From CAYMGQ01 sp964390055 (GTDB lineage Bacteria; Bacillota; Clostridia; Peptostreptococcales; Natronincolaceae), in contig CAYMGQ010000011.1 in the NCBI GenBank assembly GCA_964390055.1, positions 14,165-78,164 on the forward strand: DNA of 64,000 bases, written 5' to 3'. A model generated the notes under the pieces. The model was not told the origin of the DNA. It saw nothing but the letters and a program-made list of their open reading frames with translations, and made no database searches. A program made the translations under genes and the position numbers. Below, one piece after another: positions 9,206 to 16,278 of the stretch. Every line of letters starts with the position of its first letter. Position 1 is the stretch's first letter.

Positions 9206-9835
9206 TTATTCCGACCCTTTATCCTGCCTATTTGGACCGGCCTCTTCATTTCCTCCATTGCCCTGAGACCCCCCATCTGATGAAACTTTCTCCTGATCAT
9301 TGACCCCTGTGCTTTCCTGTGACCTGCTAACTTCCTCATCCTTAGTGGTCCCATCCTCTTGGCTAGGGCCTGCAGGATCTATGGGTTGGGGGTTTTCCCT
9401 CGTATCTTGGCCAATCTCCCTATCATCAGTATTTTCTATATTCTCCCTATCATCAGTATCTTTTACATCTTCCCCATCATCAGTATCTTTTACATCTTCC
9501 CCATCATCAGTATCTTTTACATCTTCCCCATCATCAGTATCTTTTATATCCTCCCCATCATCAGTATCCTCTGTAGTCTCTTCTACTAGTTCCCCATCCT
9601 CATAACCGCCTTCAACTGCTATCTCTTCATCCTTTGAGGTTTCAGTATCTACACCACTAACTCCCCCAGTAGAACCTGAAATTATATGGTCCCCTTCTAC
9701 CTCATCTGGATTTGGATCAAATACACTTATAAAACCCCTTATGGGAATTGTCTTATTCCAATATCCATAACCACCAGACACTAATAAGATAGCCAAAATA
9801 CAATTAAGTAGGATAATAGACATTCTTTTTTTCAT
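9206..9835 (-). CDS. secreted acidic repeat protein with SipW-type signal
   Basis: About 209 residues from the ATG at 9835; the frame continues to 9880, but GGAGA sits 7 nt before 9835 and the signal peptide then begins properly with MKKRMSIILLNCILA. After the hydrophobic core comes GGYGYWNKTIPIRG, the SipW-type motif. The mature chain is highly acidic and low complexity, with six 9-residue repeats of the DTDDGEDVK type in the middle and a Gln/Ser/Gly-rich tail. It has no recognisable enzymatic domain. Calcium binding or a spacer or adhesive role in the matrix is possible from composition alone. It lies 18 bases upstream of sipW. Confidence 0.7.
   Translation of the reverse strand: MKKRMSIILLNCILAILLVSGGYGYWNKTIPIRGFISVFDPNPDEVEGDHIISGSTGGVSGVDTETSKDEEIAVEGGYEDGELVEETTEDTDDGEDIKDTDDGEDVKDTDDGEDVKDTDDGEDVKDTDDRENIENTDDREIGQDTRENPQPIDPAGPSQEDGTTKDEEVSRSQESTGVNDQEKVSSDGGSQGNGGNEEAGPNRQDKGSE
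9407..9568 (-). repeat. six tandem 27-bp repeats coding for acidic 9-residue units
   Basis: In-frame units read DTDDGEDIK, three times DTDDGEDVK, DTDDRENIE and NTDDREIGQ. The inner copies are nearly identical in DNA, the outer ones diverged, as expected for a repeat that expands and contracts by slippage or recombination. The opposite strand is also open through this stretch, which is a by-product of the repeat. Confidence 0.9.
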
Positions 9836-9902
9836 ACAAGCATCTCCATCCCAACCCCTCCTATCCAAAGGACTTGTCATCTTGGGGTTTTTATTTGTTT
9901 TG

Positions 9903-10337
9903 CTACTTACTCCATTGGTCTATATCTAAATAATCCTCTACAATTATATTATCTAGGCCCTCTGGATTAGCTTCTATTATTAGCCTTTGCTCGCTACTAA
10001 GAGCCCCTGGTTCAATTTTTTCTCCATTAATTACCACCGGAATACTACCCTTGTTTCTGAGATAGTAATTTAAACTGCCACTATAACCCATTGGCACCTC
10101 CCCATCAATGTCTATTGCCTCACCCAGAAAATTTATCCTTAGCCCTCCGCCATCTCCCAAATCTCCCTCTATGCTATAGCCTTCAAATTCAATTTCAATT
10201 TCACCGGTGGTGATTGCAGTTTGTATTTGCAAGTCATCATTCCAGTAACCATAGCCCACCCCTAGGATGTTTAATAGGAGGATTGACCCGGCAAAAATCA
10301 TCGTCCTGCCTATCATTTTTTTTCTTTTCCTTGCCAC
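9903..10337 (-). CDS. small SipW-dependent TasA-like secreted protein (copy 1)
   Basis: 144 residues from a GTG start preceded by GGGGATGAG. A basic N-terminus (MARKRKKMIGRT) and hydrophobic core lead to GVGYGYWNDDLQIQ, the SipW-type motif, then ITTGEIEIEFEGY and a short beta-rich part with YSGSLNYYLRNKGSIPVVING. It is the shortest of the family here and first of the structural genes after the response regulator, 70 bases from it. By analogy with TapA/TasA it might be a minor or initiating subunit; this is inference. Confidence 0.72.
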   Translation of the reverse strand: MARKRKKMIGRTMIFAGSILLLNILGVGYGYWNDDLQIQTAITTGEIEIEFEGYSIEGDLGDGGGLRINFLGEAIDIDGEVPMGYSGSLNYYLRNKGSIPVVINGEKIEPGALSSEQRLIIEANPEGLDNIIVEDYLDIDQWSK

Positions 10338-10407
10338 TAATTCTCATCCCCTTCATTATGGTATTCTAGACCCCATCCCCACCTATGCCTTTTAATGGGA
10401 CTAACAT

Positions 10408-11025
10408 TTAAAAGTTTATGGCAATATTATTTATATAGAGTGCCGCTTCAGTCCTATGGTTTAGATTAAGCTTGGATAGAATATTGCTTACATGCTTTTT
10501 AACTGTATTTTCTGATATAAAAAGCCTCTGGCCTATCTCTGCATTGCTAAAACCCTTTCCAATTTCCCTTAAAACATCTTGTTCCCTAGGAGATAGCACC
10601 TTTAAATACTCCTCTCCCTTCTCCTCAAGCTGACATTGGATAATTTCTGGATCATAGAATTTTCCTCCCCTTGCCACAAGATTAAGCCCATATAGGATAT
10701 CCTCGGCAAAGGCCTCCTTTAATATATATCCGTCTACCCCTGCCTCCCGAGACCTATAAAAATCCTCCTTCCTAGATGAAGAGGTAATTACAACAAATTT
10801 TGTTTCTATTCCCTTCTCCCTAGTTTTGTATAATATTTGGAGTCCATCCTCACTAGCTAGATTTAAGTCGATAATTACAATGTCTGGCGGCTTACTTACT
10901 ATAAGCTCCATGGCCTCCCCAATGGTCCCCGCCTCCTTTATTTCCCTAATTCCATCACCATATGCCAGTGCGGTGGATATTCCCTTTCTAACTAATGGGT
11001 GATCATCGACAATCAGTATTTTCAT
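10408..11025 (-). CDS. NarL/LuxR-family response regulator
   Basis: 205 residues. The receiver domain spans about 1-120 (MKILIVDDHPLVRKG, phosphoacceptor aspartate in DIVIIDLNLAS, threonine in VVITSS, lysine in YILKEAF). The C-terminal LuxR-type helix-turn-helix is LSPREQDVLREIGKGFSNAE through FISENTVKKHVSNILSKL. It lies directly downstream of a degraded sensor kinase (13-base gap) and just upstream of the TasA-like genes, so it probably controls that operon. With the kinase broken, it would have to be phosphorylated by another kinase or small phosphodonors, or act unphosphorylated. Confidence 0.9.
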   Translation of the reverse strand: MKILIVDDHPLVRKGISTALAYGDGIREIKEAGTIGEAMELIVSKPPDIVIIDLNLASEDGLQILYKTREKGIETKFVVITSSSRKEDFYRSREAGVDGYILKEAFAEDILYGLNLVARGGKFYDPEIIQCQLEEKGEEYLKVLSPREQDVLREIGKGFSNAEIGQRLFISENTVKKHVSNILSKLNLNHRTEAALYINNIAINF

Positions 11026-11037
11026 AAAACTTCCTCC

Positions 11038-11669
11038 CTATTCAATTTTTTGTGTAGCATTAGGTAGGTTTATTTTGATTTCAGTCCCGCTTCCTATCCG
11101 GCTTTCTATATCAATTGTGCCTCTGAGCCAGTTAGTTAATTGATGAATATTTCTAATTCCCATACCCATTTGCTCCTCCTCCATCTGGGCAAATTCAAAG
11201 CCTATACCATCATCTTTGATTTTTAGGCTTGTAGTATCTGGATTAATTATAAGTTCGATTGCAATATCCCCTGATTTCCCATGCCGGACGGCATTGCATA
11301 TACCCTCACATATTATTCTGTAAATTGCCTTTTTGTGCATGATGGGTAGTGCTTCATGACTACCCTCCACATGAAAATCAATGCTGACATTACCCCATTA
11401 ATCGAAGCCCTTACTCCATCAAGGGCCACCCCTACTTGCCCATGGAGATTCTTTTCTAAACTCCTGCTAATGTCAAATATATTACAAGATATGCCAAAAA
11501 GTCTTTGTAATATACCATCATGAATCTCGTTGTCTATTCTATTTTGCTCCTGATTTATTAATAATTCCTCATTAACTCGTTCTAGCTTAAATTTTTTTAA
11601 TGTAATGCCACTTAAATTACCTAGAAATTTCAGCTGTGAAATATAGGTGGAATTGATTCCTAGGCCAAT
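11038..11669 (-). pseudogene. degraded NarX/LiaS-type sensor histidine kinase (truncated, frameshifted)
   Basis: Two out-of-frame pieces are visible. The first (11669 to about 11390) translates as IGLGINSTYISQLKFLGNLSG, then NEIHDGILQRLFGIS, the dimerisation helix with its phosphoacceptor histidine, and VRASINGVMSA. The second (about 11397 to 11038) begins SIDFHVEGSHEALPIM and contains the HATPase_c core CEGICNAVRHGKSG, KIKDDGIGF and MGMGIRNI. A TAA bounds the second piece upstream, and the stretch between histidine helix and ATPase domain looks about 30-40 residues too short, so a deletion plus frameshift fits better than a sequencing slip. No start codon or sensor/membrane domain precedes the first piece, where a TAG stands at 11670-11672. 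The 110-residue ATPase fragment could still be made from a GTG at 11370. Confidence 0.8.
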
Positions 11670-11782
11670 CTAAACAAGCTCCCTTTTATGTAGAAATACC
11701 TATAGTAACTTAATATTTGAAATTGTTGCCATCTTTATGAAATATATGCATTATATGATAAAGACATGCCCCTTTAGGCAAG

Positions 11783-11824
11783 AAAAAGCACCCGGGTCCA
11801 TTATTGGCAACCCAGGTGCTTTAA
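11783..11824 (-). terminator. terminator of the glutamate dehydrogenase gene
   Basis: AGCACCCGGGT (11788-11798) pairs with ACCCAGGTGCT (11810-11820) with one mismatch. On the minus strand it runs into CTTTTTCTTG. It lies 36 bases past the gdh stop. Confidence 0.85.
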
Positions 11825-11859
11825 AATCTATACTAGTATTTATTTTCCTATTTTATTTT

Positions 11860-13113
11860 TTAATACCAACCTCTTAATTTCATGGCATCAGCTACCCGTT
11901 TGATTGACATCATGTATGCTGCCATCCTCATTGTCACACCATGCTCTTCCTTGAGATTCCAAATATCTTCAAAGGCCTTAACCATTGATATCTCCTGCTT
12001 TTCTTGAACTTCCTCAAAGGTCCAGGAATACCTCATTAGATTTTGTACCCATTCAAAGTAGGAGACAGTTACTCCACCAGCATTGGCCAGTATGTCTGGA
12101 ACTACAAAAATTCCTCTTTCATTTAAAATATCATCCGCCTCCATTGTAGTAGGTCCATTGGCCCCTTCTGTAATAAGTTTGGCCTTGATATCTCCCGCAT
12201 TATCAGCCGTGATCACATTCTCTAGGGCACAGGGTAACAGTATATCAACATCATAGCTAATAATATCTTCCTTAGGAAACTCCTTGTCATATCCAGTAAA
12301 ACCCTTAATACACCTGTGTTTTGCTGCATATTCTGCCAATGCATCAATATCGAAACCCTTACTATTGTATAGGCCAGCAGTATGGTCTGCAATTGCAACT
12401 ATTTTCCCGCCTAATTTATCTATGTATTTAGCCGTGTGACTTCCCACATTACCAAAACCCTGCAGGGCTATCCTAGACTTAGAAATATCCATACCTAGTT
12501 TTTCAGCAGCATTCTTAGCTATGGTAGCTATCCCATATCCTGTAGCCTCGGTTCTTGCCAAGGAGCCGTAGAAGGATACGGGTTTACCAGTATAGGCACC
12601 GGGTTCAAATTTTCCCGTAGCCTTACAATGCTCATCTACCATCCAGGCCATTAGTTGACCACTAGTTCCCACATCTGGGGCTGGAATATCGATCTTTTCC
12701 CCCACAATTGTAGCTACTGCCCTAGCGTAACCCCTAGCCAGTCTTTCCATCTCACCCTCTGATAGTTGGAAGGGGTCGACTATCACTCCGCCCTTACCCC
12801 CACCATAGGGAACCCCCATTACACCACATTTAAAGGTCATCCATGTTGCCAGGGCCTTTACCTCATCCATATTTACATCCTGGTGGAATCTAATTCCCCC
12901 CTTAAAGGGGCCTATAGCATCACTATGTTGTGCCCTATAACCAGTAAAACACCTGATTGTTCCATCATCCATCTCTACAGGAATTGATACTTCCAGCGTT
13001 CTCATTGGATTTTTAAGAATTTCATACACCGCCGGATCAGCACCCAGTTTATCGCAGGCTTGTTTTACCTGTTTTTGGGCTGTTTCTAATACGTTAACTT
13101 GTTTTTCTGACAT
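11860..13113 (-). CDS. gdhA: NAD(P)-dependent glutamate dehydrogenase (hexameric, RocG/GudB-like)
   Basis: 417 residues, the usual length of the small-subunit hexameric class. It interconverts glutamate with 2-oxoglutarate and ammonia. Visible signatures are FKGGIRFHQDV, VPYGGGKGGVIVDP with the catalytic lysine region, APDVGTSGQLMAWM, the Rossmann segment LQGFGNVGSHTAKYI and TEGANGPTT. In amino-acid-fermenting Clostridia this enzyme usually runs in the oxidative direction and is a major catabolic entry point. It is monocistronic, with a clear promoter, a long 5' leader containing a perfect hairpin, and a strong terminator. Coenzyme preference cannot be settled by eye. Confidence 0.95.
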   Translation of the reverse strand: MSEKQVNVLETAQKQVKQACDKLGADPAVYEILKNPMRTLEVSIPVEMDDGTIRCFTGYRAQHSDAIGPFKGGIRFHQDVNMDEVKALATWMTFKCGVMGVPYGGGKGGVIVDPFQLSEGEMERLARGYARAVATIVGEKIDIPAPDVGTSGQLMAWMVDEHCKATGKFEPGAYTGKPVSFYGSLARTEATGYGIATIAKNAAEKLGMDISKSRIALQGFGNVGSHTAKYIDKLGGKIVAIADHTAGLYNSKGFDIDALAEYAAKHRCIKGFTGYDKEFPKEDIISYDVDILLPCALENVITADNAGDIKAKLITEGANGPTTMEADDILNERGIFVVPDILANAGGVTVSYFEWVQNLMRYSWTFEEVQEKQEISMVKAFEDIWNLKEEHGVTMRMAAYMMSIKRVADAMKLRGWY

Positions 13114-13161
13114 TACTCAACACCCTTTCTTAAATTTTTTATCTTTTTCTACAATTAGGAA

Positions 13162-13194
13162 AATATATCAAAAGCCACAGTCCTTTGATATATT
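13162..13194 (-). promoter_or_regulatory. perfect 11-bp hairpin in the gdh 5' leader
   Basis: AATATATCAAA (13162-13172) is the exact reverse complement of TTTGATATATT (13184-13194), with a 11-nt loop. It lies in the transcribed leader between promoter and start codon. The stem is AT-rich and ends in a weak T-tract on the minus strand, so it could be an operator, an mRNA stabiliser or a weak attenuator. Confidence 0.4.
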
Positions 13195-13299
13195 CATCAA
13201 GTAACCATTTAAGATGATAGTATGTTTGAATCTTCTGAAAAATCAGCCTAGCCTAAATAGGTTTTTGCATCCATACAAAATTTTACTAGCTTAAGTAAA

Positions 13300-13329
13300 A
13301 TTATAGCATAGGTCCCATTATCTTGTAAA
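13300..13329 (-). promoter_or_regulatory. sigma-A promoter of gdh
   Basis: On the minus strand TTTACA (13324-13329), 18 nt, then a perfect TATAAT (13300-13305). It begins just past the end of the P-loop/Asp23 gene. The predicted leader is about 180 nt. Confidence 0.7.
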
Positions 13330-13337
13330 CATACCTC

Positions 13338-14153
13338 TTAGCTTATTATTAGATTTTTTACATTCACATCTACTGCCATAATATTAAAGGAGGTCATCTC
13401 CTCAATTTCATATATTACCTGGTTTTGTAGGCATTCAATTAGGGGTCTGATAGGATTGCCATAGACGACTTCAACATTCATATCAATTATTAGTCCAGAA
13501 GTCCTATTTGTAATATCTATATTGTCAACCTTATATATCCCAATAACTTTATTAGCAGCATAATATATTAAATCCCTGATTACCCTATTGGAGATTGTAT
13601 ATTTCCCCATATAGCTAAAGGTAGGTCTTACCACTGATTTCTCTGCAGGTTCATGGGCTCCCCCCTTGCCAAATTTTTTAAATACCCTTAAGGGATTTAA
13701 AAAATAGCCGGAAAAGTCCTGCTTAATCTCAAAGGTTGGCACAGGTATTACATGTTTTCCTTCGCTTTTTCTAATATGTTGTGCCGTTTTGACCTCCTCC
13801 TGACTAGAAATTTCCTCTATATATACCCATTCATCTATTGTCCCAAGTTCTAGGGTTTTGGCAATGGCTGCCACCATTTTTTTAGAGGTTCCTATAATTA
13901 GGATCTTAGGAGGCCTTTCAGCATCAATTGCCTCCATTACTTGGGCCTTGTGGGCATCATCTATAAATAGGGCCCTTTTTATTGCCCCCATCCTGGTTTT
14001 TTCCCTCTTAGCTGAGGAACCTGCCAACACCTTGTTACCCTTTATTAATAATCCATCATCAATAATGTAACTTATTCCTTTTTCCTTGGCCATATGGATG
14101 GCCTGGTAACTCTTGCCAGTACCGCTAGTTCCAACTAATACAATAACTTTCAT
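13338..14153 (-). CDS. P-loop NTPase fused to an Asp23/Gls24-like domain
   Basis: 271 residues. The N-terminal half is a P-loop domain with Walker A GTSGTGKS at about 8-15 and a hydrophobic strand ending in ALFIDDAH that may serve as Walker B. The C-terminal 95 or so residues (from TFSYMGKYTISNRVIRDLI) match the Asp23/Gls24 alkaline-shock fold, including VDNIDITNRTSGLIIDMNVEVVYG. Ordinary Asp23 proteins are membrane-associated envelope stress proteins without a nucleotide-binding domain. Function of the fusion is not known to me; a nucleotide-controlled envelope protein is one inference. It is a single-gene unit behind a Fur-like site. Confidence 0.75.
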   Translation of the reverse strand: MKVIVLVGTSGTGKSYQAIHMAKEKGISYIIDDGLLIKGNKVLAGSSAKREKTRMGAIKRALFIDDAHKAQVMEAIDAERPPKILIIGTSKKMVAAIAKTLELGTIDEWVYIEEISSQEEVKTAQHIRKSEGKHVIPVPTFEIKQDFSGYFLNPLRVFKKFGKGGAHEPAEKSVVRPTFSYMGKYTISNRVIRDLIYYAANKVIGIYKVDNIDITNRTSGLIIDMNVEVVYGNPIRPLIECLQNQVIYEIEEMTSFNIMAVDVNVKNLIIS

Positions 14154-14168
14154 AAAAAATCCTCCTGC

Positions 14169-14202
14169 TTGGAATAGTATATTCCAATGATAATCATTAT
14201 AT
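14169..14202 (-). promoter_or_regulatory. Fur-like box and a second palindrome in the promoter of the P-loop/Asp23 gene
   Basis: TGATAATCATTATAT at 14188-14202 matches the 7-1-7 Fur consensus TGATAATNATTATCA at 13 of 15 positions and overlaps a minus-strand TATAAT (14196-14201). Immediately downstream lies a perfect 8-3-8 palindrome, TTGGAATA-GTA-TATTCCAA (14169-14187), whose regulator is unknown. Confidence 0.5.
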
Positions 14203-14236
14203 ATTAATTATTTTTATTTATTTTTTAACATTATTC

Positions 14237-14271
14237 TTGCTTTGCCATTGACCTACTTGTATAATACAAGT
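14237..14271 (+). promoter_or_regulatory. ferredoxin promoter with palindromic operator over the -10 box
   Basis: TTGCTT (14237-14242), 17 nt, TATAAT (14260-14265). The -10 box lies inside ACTTGTAT-A-ATACAAGT (14255-14271), a perfect 8-1-8 palindrome of a size typical for MarR or other dimeric repressors. The MarR gene at the far side of the ferredoxin gene is a candidate binder. Confidence 0.6.
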
Positions 14272-14307
14272 TGGAAATAAGAATTTACTATAAAGGAGGT
14301 CCTTTTC

Positions 14308-14481
14308 ATGGCATATATTATTACTGATGATTGTATTTCCTGCGGAGCATGTGAGCCTGAGTGTCCTGTCGATGTTATTTCTGCTGGGGACGATATCTAT
14401 GTCATTGATCCTGAAGGATGCATCGAATGTGGCGCCTGTGCCGATGTTTGTCCTGTGGATGCCCCTATTCTTGATGAATAA
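14308..14481 (+). CDS. 2[4Fe-4S] clostridial-type ferredoxin
   Basis: 57 residues with two cysteine clusters, CISCGACEPEC and CIECGACADVC, each followed by proline: the classic CxxCxxCxxxCP motif twice, binding two [4Fe-4S] clusters. It is a low-potential electron carrier, usual for pyruvate:ferredoxin oxidoreductase and similar enzymes in anaerobes. The start ATG at 14308 has a textbook AAAGGAGGT 7 nt upstream. It is a single-gene transcript with its own promoter and a shared terminator, convergent with the MarR gene. The length is normal for this class. Confidence 0.95.
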   Translation: MAYIITDDCISCGACEPECPVDVISAGDDIYVIDPEGCIECGACADVCPVDAPILDE

Positions 14482-14503
14482 CAGATCCGCGATCCATCTA
14501 CAT

Positions 14504-14530
14504 AAATGGTAGCTTTTTAGCTACCATTTT
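14504..14530. terminator. bidirectional terminator between ferredoxin and marR
   Basis: AAATGGTAGC (14504-14513) pairs perfectly with GCTACCATTT (14520-14529) around a six-base loop. The stop codon of the minus-strand MarR gene lies inside the loop and right arm. Confidence 0.85.
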
Positions 14531-14990
14531 CATATCTTAATTTATCGCAATCCCTTGTCATGGCCTTATTTAACATATCTAATTTAACTAAAAACTTTAA
14601 AATTGTTTTTTCTTCGTTAAAGGTAAAATCCCCCAGCAAATCGGAGAGTATTTTTTCTTCGGATTCAAGCAATTGCAAGTATATATTCCTTCCTTTAGGG
14701 GTTAAATCTAGTATATAGGTACGTCTATCCCTTAGGGACCTAACCTTACCTAGCAGTTGTTTTTTTTGCAATCTATTTATTAGGGTAACCAAGGAATTAC
14801 GGTCAATATCTAGGTCCTCAATTACCTCAAACATCTTTTTATTTCCATTATCACCCAGGTAGTTTATTAGCAATAAATCTACTAGGGATAAGGTCATCCC
14901 ATTAAGCAAAATTCCCTTTTTATTATAAAGTAATATATTTTTAATAAACCGCTCTAAATAATCATTTATTTGTATATAGTAATTTCTCAT
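14517..14990 (-). CDS. MarR-family transcriptional regulator
   Basis: 157 residues from ATG 14990, which has AAGGTGG 5 nt upstream; the frame extends to a GTG at 14999 that overlaps this ribosome site and is less likely. A winged helix-turn-helix is visible: DLDIDRNSLVTLINRLQKK (recognition region), then the wing LLGKVRSLRDRRTYILDLTPKG with the conserved DxRR. Flanking helices would form the dimer interface. Ligand and regulon are unknown; nearby palindromes over its own promoter and over the ferredoxin promoter are candidate targets. Confidence 0.88.
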   Translation of the reverse strand: MRNYYIQINDYLERFIKNILLYNKKGILLNGMTLSLVDLLLINYLGDNGNKKMFEVIEDLDIDRNSLVTLINRLQKKQLLGKVRSLRDRRTYILDLTPKGRNIYLQLLESEEKILSDLLGDFTFNEEKTILKFLVKLDMLNKAMTRDCDKLRYENGS

Positions 14991-15012
14991 TTTTACCACC
15001 TTTATTTAAAGA

Positions 15013-15029
15013 TTATATCCATGATATAA
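15013..15029 (-). promoter_or_regulatory. candidate autoregulatory operator upstream of marR
   Basis: TTATATC-CAT-GATATAA is a perfect 7-3-7 palindrome centred about 30 bases upstream of the marR start, where MarR proteins commonly bind to repress themselves. Confidence 0.45.
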
Positions 15030-15066
15030 ATAGTATATAGGAAAATGCTTAAAAAATACAGGCCAT

Positions 15067-15102
15067 AAATAAAAAGCGGAGGCCAAGGCCCCCGCAGAAT
15101 TA
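15067..15102 (-). terminator. terminator of rex
   Basis: GCGGAGGCC (15075-15083) pairs with GGCCCCCGC with a mismatch. On the minus strand the stem is followed by TTTTTATTTATG. It lies just past the rex stop. Confidence 0.8.
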
Positions 15103-15112
15103 ATTTCTTCTC

Positions 15113-15757
15113 TTAACTGAATTTTTCTTGATTGCTTAATAAATAAGATAAAATAAACAAGCTATCACTTAAATGAACATTCTCTGTTATAACATGTTCA
15201 GGAGCCTTTAAATCAATTGGAGCAAAGTTCCAAATAGCAGATACCCCTGCCTTGACAATTTTATTGGCTGTATCCTGGGCAAATTCCTTTGGGGTACAGA
15301 TAATACCAATTTTGATTTGGTTTTTTATAATAAAGGGTTGGAGTTCGTCAATATCAAAGACAGGTAAATCTCTTATGGTCATACCAATTAATTTCGGATT
15401 TGTATCAAATATGGCTTTTAACTTGAAACCAAATTTTCTAAAACCAGCATAATTAGCAATGGCCTGGCCTAAATTCCCCGAGCCAATGATAATTGCATTA
15501 TATTCCCTATCTAAACCCAAAATCTTTTGTATCTCTCCGCTTAGCTCTTCTACATTGTATCCATATCCCTGTTGGCCAAAGCCACCAAAGTTATTTAAAT
15601 CTTGTCTAATTTGGGAGGCAGTTAAACCCATCATGGCACTTAGTTCCTTGGATGAAATTCTATGAATATCCTTGTCTAGCAACTCCCTCAAATATCTATG
15701 ATATTTTGGTAATCTTCTAATAACTGCCATGGAAATATCTTTATAGTTTTTGTTCAT
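15113..15757 (-). CDS. rex: redox-sensing transcriptional repressor Rex
   Basis: 214 residues. The N-terminal winged helix (RLPKYHRYLRELL, then SAMMGLTASQIRQDLNNFG and GQQGYGYNVEEL) is characteristic of Rex. The C-terminal Rossmann domain has IIGSGNLGQAIANY and binds NADH/NAD. Rex senses the NADH/NAD ratio and represses fermentation and reductive genes in Clostridia when NAD predominates. It is monocistronic with terminator 15067-15102 and AGGAG 9 nt before the ATG. No clear inverted TTGTnnnnnnnnACAA Rex box was found in its own upstream region. Confidence 0.95.
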   Translation of the reverse strand: MNKNYKDISMAVIRRLPKYHRYLRELLDKDIHRISSKELSAMMGLTASQIRQDLNNFGGFGQQGYGYNVEELSGEIQKILGLDREYNAIIIGSGNLGQAIANYAGFRKFGFKLKAIFDTNPKLIGMTIRDLPVFDIDELQPFIIKNQIKIGIICTPKEFAQDTANKIVKAGVSAIWNFAPIDLKAPEHVITENVHLSDSLFILSYLLSNQEKFS

Positions 15758-16278
15758 ACTATCTTCTCCTATTTTCTTATTATTTTCCCCAATTCCCCTA
15801 TATGCAGACTAATCTTATATCAGTAATCTAGTATATTATTCACAAAATTTATTTGTAAACTTTTCTGCAAGAATTTACCTAGCTATACTTATACCCACTT
15901 AATAGAAAAATTAACAAGTATTTTAAAAGTTTTATTTTAAAATAAAGAGGGGTTTAATTCCAGTATAATCCTAATTAGGGGGTTGTATCCATTAATAATC
16001 CCTATTCTTGGATTATTCCTATAAATATTTATTATTATTCATCCTTATTTACCTGCAAATAATTGCCTGACCAAGTGACTTTTTTACCCCTATTCTTTAT
16101 TATAGCCAAATTCTTTGTTAAAATATTGTTAATATCTATATTTTATATTTTATTTTAAATAAATCAAGTCAAAAATAGGTTAATAGGATAAAAGTATAAT
16201 AATCTTGATAAGAATTATGAACTTATGCTAAAATATAATAACATTTCCTATTATCTAATCTTTGTAGGGGGCAATAAA
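15758..16278. other. 520-bp intergenic region between divergent rex and the ABC-F gene
   Basis: Very AT-rich, no convincing reading frame. It contains a perfect 16-bp palindrome TTTATTTTAAAATAAA (15931-15946), a hairpin AATAATCC/GGATTATT (15994-16017), one exact DnaA-box sequence TTATTCACA (15836-15844), and two direct TTGTTAA copies 11 bases apart (16115-16132). The promoter of the ABC-F gene is at its right end. I see nothing else in it. Confidence 0.5.
16205..16234 (+). promoter_or_regulatory. promoter of the ABC-F gene
   Basis: TTGATA (16205-16210), 18 nt, TAAAAT (16229-16234); a second possible -10, TATAAT, follows at 16234-16239. Leader about 40 nt. Confidence 0.55.

Noticed and set aside
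9300..9605. Plus-strand open frames of 101 and 76 codons rich in Ser and Ile-Ile-Ser repeats
   Set aside because: They are antisense shadows of the DTDDGEDVK repeats and lack ribosome sites.
11038..11669. In-frame recoding (selenocysteine or frameshift) in the sensor kinase
   Set aside because: The interrupting stop codons are TAA and TAG, there is no slippery site, and residues are missing; decay is simpler.
15931..15946. 16-bp palindrome TTTATTTTAAAATAAA as a specific operator
   Set aside because: Pure A/T palindromes arise easily in DNA of this composition; no second copy supports it.
16115..16132. Two TTGTTAA copies as a Rex-binding site
   Set aside because: They are direct repeats, not the inverted TTGTTAA-N4-TTAACAA arrangement Rex requires.
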